A stretch of DNA of 36,550 bases from an uncultured Oscillospiraceae bacterium (lineage in GTDB: Bacteria; Bacillota; Clostridia; Oscillospirales; Oscillospiraceae), in the NCBI GenBank assembly GCA_947588955.1, contig CANPYX010000026.1:1-36550 (forward strand), written 5' to 3'. Both the position numbers and the translations under genes were made by a program. The number at the start of each line of letters is the position of its first letter. The first letter of the stretch is position 1. The notes beneath the pieces are model-generated. The model searched no databases. It was not told where the DNA came from and saw only the letters and a list, made by a program, of their open reading frames with translations. Shown piece after piece: positions 31,479 through 36,550 of the stretch.

Positions 31479-33317
31479 TCAGGAGGGGAGATAGCTGACG
31501 GAACAACTTCTGCCCTCCAGCGCCTTTTGGATGGCTTCGCTGTCCTCAAAGCGGGCTGTTATAAACTGAAGGTTTTTGAGGTCGCATAGCTCCGACCAGT
31601 CGTCGGAATACAGGCTGAACAGGTTGACGTTTTTCAGTTCGGTCAGCGCGGCTATGGGTCCGGCGTCCAGCCGGAGCCCGCCGCGGATGTCCAAAACGGT
31701 GAGGGATCTCATTCCCTGTATACCGTCGATTGATTTAAGGTTTGAAAAATCAATATACAGATTCGTAAGGTCCGTAAGTCCGGAGATCGCCGACAGATCC
31801 TCAAGCTCCTCTCCGCTCCATGCGTAAAGTGAGCAAAGCCGCGTCATGCCCCCTATCGCCGCGAGGGTCTCGGCGCTTACCGGACGGACTGACAAAAAGT
31901 CAACGCGCGAAAGCCTTTCCACGCCGTCCATGGAGAGCTCCGGGCAATCGTGGAGCTCAAGGCTCGTGAGGGCGGGGAAATCCGCGAGGATGTCAAGGCT
32001 TGTTACCAGCGTCGCCCCGATGTTGAGCCTTGAGAGCTTCGTAAGCTCCTTCAAGGGGGAAAGATCCGAGACGGGGTTGTCGCTTATATAAAGCTCCCTC
32101 AGCTCCGGACAGCCGCCCAGGGGCGTCAGGTTCTCGATTTTGTTCCCGTGAAGAGCCAGATTCTCGATTTTCGTCCCCGAAAGAGGCGAGAGATCGGTGA
32201 TCTCCTGATTGCAGAGCGAGAGCTCGGTGAGGTTTTTGAAATTCGGAATGTCCTCCAGGGTGTCCACGGTGCCGCCCGCCATGGTGTCAAAATACTGCCC
32301 GTCCAGGGAAAATTCCTTCCCGTGGATGAGTATGCGTTCCCACCCGTCAAAGGGGTATGTGCCGGCGATTTGGATTGATGTTATTTTATCCAGGTCGCCG
32401 CGCGTGACCACCCTCACATCCTTCCCCAGCTGCCTTGCCACCTCCCTGCCGATAAGGGGAGACGCAAAGGAGTATATCCTGCTCTCATCCGGTATGCCGC
32501 CGATGAGGGCAATGGCAAGCACCGCCGCTGTTACAAGCGCCGCCGCGATTACGGAAACCAAAATCTTCGGACGGCGCCTCACGCGCAAAAGCGCCCTTTT
32601 GACCTCCTTGGCGGATTGATACCTGTCCTTTGGGTCAAAGCGCGTGCATTTCGCCACAACCCTGCCAAGCTCCGCAGGGACTCGCCCGCGGTCAAGTGAG
32701 TATTCTCCCGTGGAAATTTCATGCAGGAGCACGCCCAGGGAGTAAATATCGGACCTGGGGTCCGTCTGGGAGTAGCCAAACTGCTCCGGCGCGGCGGCAA
32801 AACCCGTGCCTATGATCCTTGTATCTCTGGTATCGCTCTCGGAAAATCTTCTGGCGATCCCAAAGTCGATAAGAACACACCCACGATCCGGAGTTAACAC
32901 CACATTTTCCGCCTTTATATCGCGGTGAATGATGGGCGGCTCCATTTCGTGGAGCCGCTCCAGCGTCTCGGCTATCTGCGCGCCAAGCTTTGCGGTCTCG
33001 TCGGCGGAAAGCGGTCCCCGCGACCGATAAAGCTCCAAAAGCGTACTTCCCTCCACGTATTCCCGCAAAACGCAGCACACATCACCGTCGCGGTATATCC
33101 CCATAATCCGCGGTACGCCCTGACCATCAAGGCCGCGTACCGCTTCATATATTCCCGCGTCAAGGCTGCCGTCGGCGGCGCGCTTTAAAACGGCACTCGT
33201 TCCGTCGCGTCCGCGCAAAAGAACGGTCTGACGGTCAGGCAACTCCTTCAGCGCCCGCACGGGCTCATATTCCCCCAAGAGCTCACGGGGAACGTATTTT
33301 AAAAGTCCGTCGTCCAT
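31479..33317 (-). CDS. Transmembrane Ser/Thr protein kinase with extracellular leucine-rich repeats
   Basis: 612 residues from ATG 33317, overlapping the stop of the XRE gene (TGATG). Residues about 15-245 are a Hanks-type kinase: AVLK (Lys45), HRDIKAENVV (131-140), DFG (151-153) and APEQFG/DIYSLGVLLHE in the activation and F-helix region. The glycine-rich loop is atypical. Residues about 251-273 are the single transmembrane helix. Outside, residues about 340-600 are leucine-rich repeats of the LxxLxLxxNxI/LxxLxxL type (KNLTELSLCNQEITDLSPL). Bacterial kinases usually carry PASTA or other sensors; LRR sensors are less usual. It probably signals envelope or ligand state to the XRE partner or the ABC block. 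Confidence 0.88.
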   Translation of the reverse strand: MDDGLLKYVPRELLGEYEPVRALKELPDRQTVLLRGRDGTSAVLKRAADGSLDAGIYEAVRGLDGQGVPRIMGIYRDGDVCCVLREYVEGSTLLELYRSRGPLSADETAKLGAQIAETLERLHEMEPPIIHRDIKAENVVLTPDRGCVLIDFGIARRFSESDTRDTRIIGTGFAAAPEQFGYSQTDPRSDIYSLGVLLHEISTGEYSLDRGRVPAELGRVVAKCTRFDPKDRYQSAKEVKRALLRVRRRPKILVSVIAAALVTAAVLAIALIGGIPDESRIYSFASPLIGREVARQLGKDVRVVTRGDLDKITSIQIAGTYPFDGWERILIHGKEFSLDGQYFDTMAGGTVDTLEDIPNFKNLTELSLCNQEITDLSPLSGTKIENLALHGNKIENLTPLGGCPELRELYISDNPVSDLSPLKELTKLSRLNIGATLVTSLDILADFPALTSLELHDCPELSMDGVERLSRVDFLSVRPVSAETLAAIGGMTRLCSLYAWSGEELEDLSAISGLTDLTNLYIDFSNLKSIDGIQGMRSLTVLDIRGGLRLDAGPIAALTELKNVNLFSLYSDDWSELCDLKNLQFITARFEDSEAIQKALEGRSCSVSYLPS

Positions 33318-33793
33318 CACGACTTGACAAGCGGCTCCTCGCCCAGCTCGGCAAGAAGCTCATCGGCGGCGGTTATGTCATAGCCCTCCTTGAGCGCGTA
33401 AATAATCACGGCGTCACGCTTTACCCTGGGATACAGCGCGCCGCGGTTGGCGGACCGCAGGAGCCGCTGAGTCTCCCGTACCCCGGCGGCAAGGACAAAC
33501 GCCAGCCGTATCACCACGTCCCGTCCCGGTTCGCGCTCGCCGTCACACAGCTGATATACAAATGACCTGCTCATCAGTGATCTCTCGGCAAGCTTCGCTG
33601 CCTTCAAATCCTGAGCTTCCATAAGCTCCTTAAGGCGTTGGCTGAAGGGCAAGCTCACAAGGTCGCCGTCAATGTCCGCAAGTGTGTCGCCAATTCCGTC
33701 GGAAGTCTCAATGAGCCTCATGAGCTCGTCGGTGCCGCGCCCGAACGACGGTTGACCAACAAATATTTCTTCCCTCTCGTCCGTTATTTCCAC
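33317..33793 (-). CDS. XRE-like helix-turn-helix protein paired with the kinase
   Basis: 158 residues from GTG 33793, which is 6 nt after GGAGGT; a GTG at 33799 touches that site. The N-terminal 50 residues are acidic and without a known fold, with Thr/Ser-rich ETSDGIGDTLADI. Residues about 52-112 are an XRE helix-turn-helix (FSQRLKELMEAQDLKAAKLAERSLMSRSFVYQL, then REPGRDVVIRLAFVLA). The C-terminal part is helical. It is the promoter-proximal gene and is coupled to the kinase, so it is a likely phosphorylation target. That link is inference. Confidence 0.75.
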   Translation of the reverse strand: MEITDEREEIFVGQPSFGRGTDELMRLIETSDGIGDTLADIDGDLVSLPFSQRLKELMEAQDLKAAKLAERSLMSRSFVYQLCDGEREPGRDVVIRLAFVLAAGVRETQRLLRSANRGALYPRVKRDAVIIYALKEGYDITAADELLAELGEEPLVKS

Positions 33794-33838
33794 GCTCACA
33801 CCTCCGTTCCAGATGTTCGTGAAAGAAGCTGCTATGTA

Positions 33839-33867
33839 ATTATATCATTTTCCAAAAAATGCGTCAA
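33839..33867 (-). promoter_or_regulatory. Promoter of the XRE-kinase operon
   Basis: On the minus strand, TTGACG (33862-33867), a 17-bp spacer and a perfect TATAAT (33839-33844) with an extended TGA. The leader is about 40 nt. Confidence 0.78.
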
Positions 33868-33926
33868 TACCGTTTCAGCCGCTTTATTATGTGCCGTTTC
33901 GTCTTCAAAATCGCGTTCGCTTTAGC

Positions 33927-33955
33927 TTGACAAAGCGCCCGCGGCGTGCTATTAT
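33927..33955 (+). promoter_or_regulatory. degV promoter
   Basis: A consensus TTGACA (33927-33932), a 17-bp spacer and TATTAT (33950-33955) with TGC. It is divergent from the XRE-kinase promoter, about 60 bp away. Confidence 0.78.
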
Positions 33956-34007
33956 TTCGGGTGAAATAAAATTTCAGCTCCGGCGATAAGCCGGTCACGG
34001 AGGGAAT

Positions 34008-34865
34008 ATGTCAGTCAAAATCATCACCGATTCCGCCTGTGACATCACTCAGGAGCGGGCGCGGGAGCTGGGTATACAGGTCATTCCTCTCGTCACCGTC
34101 TTCGGCACAGAGGAATATCTGGACGGCGTGACGCTTTCAAGCCGCCAGTTCTTTGAAAAGCTTATAGAAACAGACGAGCTGCCCCACACCTGTCAGATAA
34201 CCCCGTTCCGTTACGAAGAGGTCTTCAGGGAGGCGGCAGCGGACGGCAGCGATGTCATATGTATCGTCATGTCCTCAAAGCTCTCCGGCTCCTGGCAAAG
34301 CGCGGCGGTAGCGTCGTCAGAATTTGACGGTCGCGTAACGGCAATCGACAGCGAGAACGTCTGCATAGGTCAGCAGATACTTGTGCTCTACGCCGTCCGC
34401 CTTAGGGATCAGGGGCTCACCGCCCAGGAGATAGTGGCGGAGCTGGAGGCAAGGAAGCGGGACATACGCCTCCTTGCGCTTCTTGACACCCTGGAGTACC
34501 TGAAAAAGGGCGGCAGAATATCTCCCGCTGTGGCGTTCGCGGGCGAGCTTCTTTCCATAAAGCCCGTGGTATCCGTTGAGGACGGCGAGGTGAAGCTCAT
34601 CGGCAAGGCGCGGGGCTCAAAAAGCGGCAACAACCTGTTGAAAACATTTATCGGAAAATCCGGTGGCATAAGCTTTGATATGCCCTACGTCCTGGCGTAC
34701 AGCGGGCTCTCCGACTGCCTCCTGCGGAAATATATCGAGGACAGCCGCGAGCTGTGGGCGGACCGCACCGCCGAGCTGCCCATATGCCCGATCGGGAGCA
34801 CCATCGGCACCCACGCCGGCCCCGGCGCCATAGCCGTGGCGTTCTTCGAAAAACCGGACAAATAA
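34008..34865 (+). CDS. DegV-family fatty-acid-binding protein
   Basis: 285 residues. The N-terminal IITDSACDITQE is the DegV signature, with VIPLVTVFGTEEYLDG following. SSKLSGSWQSA and DTLEYLKKGGRIS (GR-I motif) bind the acyl carboxylate, and IGSTIGTHAGPGAIAVAFF closes the domain. DegV/FakB proteins present fatty acids to the FakA kinase for acyl-phosphate formation. No fakA is near, as is common. The AGGGA ribosome binding site is 2-3 nt from the ATG (CGGAGGGAAT), a little close. Convergent with the tandem GNAT gene. Confidence 0.92.
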   Translation: MSVKIITDSACDITQERARELGIQVIPLVTVFGTEEYLDGVTLSSRQFFEKLIETDELPHTCQITPFRYEEVFREAAADGSDVICIVMSSKLSGSWQSAAVASSEFDGRVTAIDSENVCIGQQILVLYAVRLRDQGLTAQEIVAELEARKRDIRLLALLDTLEYLKKGGRISPAVAFAGELLSIKPVVSVEDGEVKLIGKARGSKSGNNLLKTFIGKSGGISFDMPYVLAYSGLSDCLLRKYIEDSRELWADRTAELPICPIGSTIGTHAGPGAIAVAFFEKPDK

Positions 34866-34889
34866 GCTTGCCGGCTATATCTTCGCCGG

Positions 34890-35735
34890 TCACAGCGACG
34901 TTTTATAGCACACATACTCCCCCACGCACCGGAAGCCCATAGCCAGGGCGTCCGGCTGGCTCTCGCTGTCATTGAAAAAGGTCATGGATTCGGACCCGTC
35001 AGCCTTTGCCCCGTTCAAAGCCGCCGTCACAAGCGCCCGGTACGCCTTGGCGTCATAGCCGGACGCAAAAAACAGGGCGAATATCTCCCCCATCTTGCTG
35101 TCCTTCCGGGCCTGTAGGGCTCCCGCCGGCACGCCGTGGGGCTCATACAGCAGCAGCCGCCATTCGTCCATGTCCGCCAGCAGCCTGTCCGAGTTCCAGT
35201 ACATACCCTCGTCCTGGGCGTGGAGAGCGCGGAACAGGTGAAAATTCTCCCTTGTAACCGGCACCACGTCCGGGTCCGGCCACCGGGGTTCCCAGCGCTC
35301 CAGGTCAAATACGTCGTTGAAGTCACGCTCGATGCAGGTAAAGCCCCCGGCCTCCAGCGCCGCTATCGCCTGGGTATTCTCTCCGGGGAAGCCCAGATAA
35401 AGCTCGTATCCGCTGAAATGCTCACGGGCAAAGGCGGTAAATTCTCCGATGGCGTCATCCATCCCCTCGGCGATACAGAAGGAGCAGGTGTCCAGATATT
35501 TGTCCTCGGCCAGGTAATAATAATGTATCCACCCGGCGGCCCTGCCGTCGCGCTCATAGAGCAGAATGTCCTCGTTCTCCCGTTCAAAGGCACGCAGGGA
35601 CCGCTCCACAAAATCCGCCCTGGTCTTGATCCCGTCCGTGTAGGTGGGATAGCCGGACCTTGCCGGGTCCATGGCGAGAGCGTATATAAAATCTATGTAC
35701 CTGTCAAAATCCTCTCTCTTCAGCGGTGTCAGCAT
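34890..35735 (-). CDS. Tandem GNAT-like acetyltransferase
   Basis: 281 residues with GGGAGGG about 6 nt before the ATG. Two GNAT-like halves can be seen. Residues 1-150 contain ILLYERDGRAAGWIHYYYL and LGFPGENTQAIAALEAGGFTCIERDF. Residues 160-281 contain VPAGALQARKDSKMGEIFALFF and FFNDSESQPDALAMGFRCVGEYVCY. Neither half has a clean R/Q-x-x-G-x-G/A acetyl-CoA loop, so one or both may be degenerate. The substrate is unknown. It follows DegV convergently, with 24 bp and only a weak hairpin between them. Confidence 0.7.
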   Translation of the reverse strand: MLTPLKREDFDRYIDFIYALAMDPARSGYPTYTDGIKTRADFVERSLRAFERENEDILLYERDGRAAGWIHYYYLAEDKYLDTCSFCIAEGMDDAIGEFTAFAREHFSGYELYLGFPGENTQAIAALEAGGFTCIERDFNDVFDLERWEPRWPDPDVVPVTRENFHLFRALHAQDEGMYWNSDRLLADMDEWRLLLYEPHGVPAGALQARKDSKMGEIFALFFASGYDAKAYRALVTAALNGAKADGSESMTFFNDSESQPDALAMGFRCVGEYVCYKTSL

Positions 35736-35780
35736 TGTTTTCCCTCCCGTTGCGCGCTTATGGCGCGATAAATTGAATAA

Positions 35781-36167
35781 TTAAACCTCATATTCCCACA
35801 GGCCCAGTTTGCCGTTTGCCAAAACCGGGTCGATTTTTTCTACATTTTCAAGCTTGAATCCGTATCCGTGCCAGCTGTTATCCTCCGTCGTGCCCTCATA
35901 AATCGCGAAATTCTTCCTTCTGAGAGCTTCTCTCATCTCATCGTCCACCTCAACGCAGTCCGTTATGGCGGCTTTCGCGACAAAACAGCCTAAGGGATAA
36001 TTGAGATTGAGGTACGCAAACCTTTCCATGGCGGCTTTATCGACACCTTTTCCCGCGTGGATCAATATATCTCCGCGATATTTCGTTTTCCAGGTCCGGA
36101 ACTCATATTCCTTTAACCCCTCGGCAATCAATGTCGCAAAGGGTTGTTTTATCGTAATCGCCTTCAT
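35781..36167 (-). CDS. ASCH-domain protein
   Basis: 128 residues from ATG 36167 (GGAGG 5 nt upstream); the open frame extends to 36269 but without a ribosome binding site. The ASCH fold signature is clear: MKAITIKQPFATLIAEGLKEYEFRTW at the start, then YRGDILIHAGKG. This beta-barrel is related to PUA domains and is thought to bind RNA or modified nucleosides; some members are amidohydrolases or ribonucleases. The gene is less GC-rich than the neighbours and is followed upstream by a copy of the dispersed repeat. Confidence 0.85.
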   Translation of the reverse strand: MKAITIKQPFATLIAEGLKEYEFRTWKTKYRGDILIHAGKGVDKAAMERFAYLNLNYPLGCFVAKAAITDCVEVDDEMREALRRKNFAIYEGTTEDNSWHGYGFKLENVEKIDPVLANGKLGLWEYEV

Positions 36168-36309
36168 CTCCGCCTCCGCAAAGCTTAGATTTGTCGTCCA
36201 GTCGTCATCGACATTTAGTATTTGTACCACCCAATCAGGAAAAAATCTATGACGCATTAAGCAAGTCAATTAAAATCATATTCTAAAATCCAATGCCAAG
36301 AACGTTTCG

Positions 36310-36364
36310 ATCAACTGTCCAAATCTTCAATCATTTTTCCGGCGGCATGTACGTCGGAAAAATC
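36310..36364 (-). repeat. Dispersed repeat, copy 3 (minus orientation, partial)
   Basis: 36335-36364 is the exact reverse complement of the 30-bp hairpin core at 15679-15708 (TTTTTCCGACGTACATG... ). On the minus strand the likeness continues into a TTTGGACAGTTGATC stretch that parallels the TTTTTTGACAGT of copy 2. Confidence 0.7.
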
Positions 36365-36371
36365 ACCTTTT

Positions 36372-36414
36372 GTCACGGTGAGTGTGCGAGCGCAGTGAGT
36401 GCGCGAACCGTGAC
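36372..36414. repeat. Imperfect hairpin GTCACGGT/ACCGTGAC
   Basis: GTCACGGT (36372-36379) pairs with ACCGTGAC (36407-36414) around a GC-rich 27-nt loop that can fold further. Read on the minus strand it begins GTCACGGTTC and ends CCGTGACAAAAGG. A shorter likeness, GTCACGGTTCACTGTGACAAAAG, lies at 181-203 at the other end of the window. Confidence 0.5.
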
Positions 36415-36420
36415 GGCAGG

Positions 36421-36458
36421 AAAAAATCTGTGAATTCCGCAGAATTCACAGATTTTTT
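36421..36458. terminator. 17-bp terminator-like hairpin with conserved tail
   Basis: AAAAAATCTGTGAATTC (36421-36437), loop CGCA and GAATTCACAGATTTTTT (36442-36458). It is followed by CCGCACGTTCCCCTT. It has the same loop, A6/T6 ends and tail as the hairpin at 20152-20195, but here it is not next to a recognised gene end in the window. Confidence 0.7.
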
Positions 36459-36504
36459 CCGCACGTTCCCCTTTGGGGCTGTGAAAAAAGTCCCGTAAAA
36501 AAGG

Positions 36505-36545
36505 AAGAGAGTTACCAAGGGACCCTGGTAACTCTCTTCTTTTTT
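36505..36545. terminator. Terminator at the right edge
   Basis: AAGAGAGTTACCA (36505-36517) and TGGTAACTCTCTT (36526-36538), 8-nt loop, followed by CTTTTTTT. It could end a transcript coming from the left, or (with the A-run on the other side) a minus-strand gene beyond the edge. 36270-36504 otherwise holds only repeats. Confidence 0.8.
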
Positions 36546-36550
36546 TGGTA

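Noticed and set aside
1-36550. tRNA or rRNA genes
   Set aside because: No T-arm/acceptor patterns or rRNA-like stretches were found by eye on either strand. A tRNA scan would settle it.

Overview
The window looks like the chromosome of a strictly anaerobic, moderately high-GC Firmicute, probably a gut Clostridia/Oscillospiraceae-type organism. The evidence is RNase Y, long-form HPF, DegV, a PerR-type Fur protein, reverse rubrerythrin, rubredoxin and a flavin-reductase/rubredoxin fusion (Hrb), an oxygen-labile class I fumarase subunit, AGGAGG-type ribosome binding sites and many sigma-A promoters with extended -10 elements. No rRNA, tRNA, CRISPR array, transposase or phage gene was recognised.

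Layout. (1) 1-6.2 kb: the tail of a plus-strand gene, then a tight minus-strand five-gene operon resembling dlt: AMP-forming amino-acid ligase, GNAT protein, carrier protein, MBOAT acyltransferase, and a membrane-anchored protein joining an SGNH-like domain to a NodB deacetylase domain. It has two promoters, one with its -10 inside a perfect palindrome. (2) 6.7-9.4 kb: WYL regulator, YcxB-like membrane protein and a CE2-like SGNH esterase. (3) 9.4-12.2 kb: YbaK deacylase and an E2-like acyltransferase lacking its catalytic His, divergent from a TetR regulator plus histidine phosphatase. (4) 12.2-17.2 kb: ABC exporter with its XRE regulator, a low-GC acetyltransferase bracketed by inverted copies of a dispersed repeat, and a MATE exporter. 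(5) 17.3-22.7 kb: housekeeping genes rny, a GDPD, hpf, fumarase alpha and a TtcA-like enzyme. (6) 22.7-25.6 kb: oxidative-stress block with perR, reverse rubrerythrin, rubredoxin and Hrb, interrupted by a low-GC acetyltransferase. (7) 25.7-33.8 kb: a long minus-strand block of XRE regulator, Ser/Thr kinase with extracellular leucine-rich repeats, beta-propeller lipoprotein, ABC ATPase and two ABC-2 permeases, the second ending in a lipoprotein-like domain. (8) 34-36.5 kb: DegV, a tandem GNAT protein, an ASCH-domain protein and a repeat-rich tail.

The two segments most likely to be under-described systems are the dlt-like operon with its SGNH-NodB fusion and an adenylation enzyme lacking the D-Ala-selecting Cys, and the kinase-LRR / propeller lipoprotein / ABC-2 block. 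Start sites were moved from the longest open frame where a ribosome binding site decided the matter. Functions come from motif recognition by eye, without database searches.
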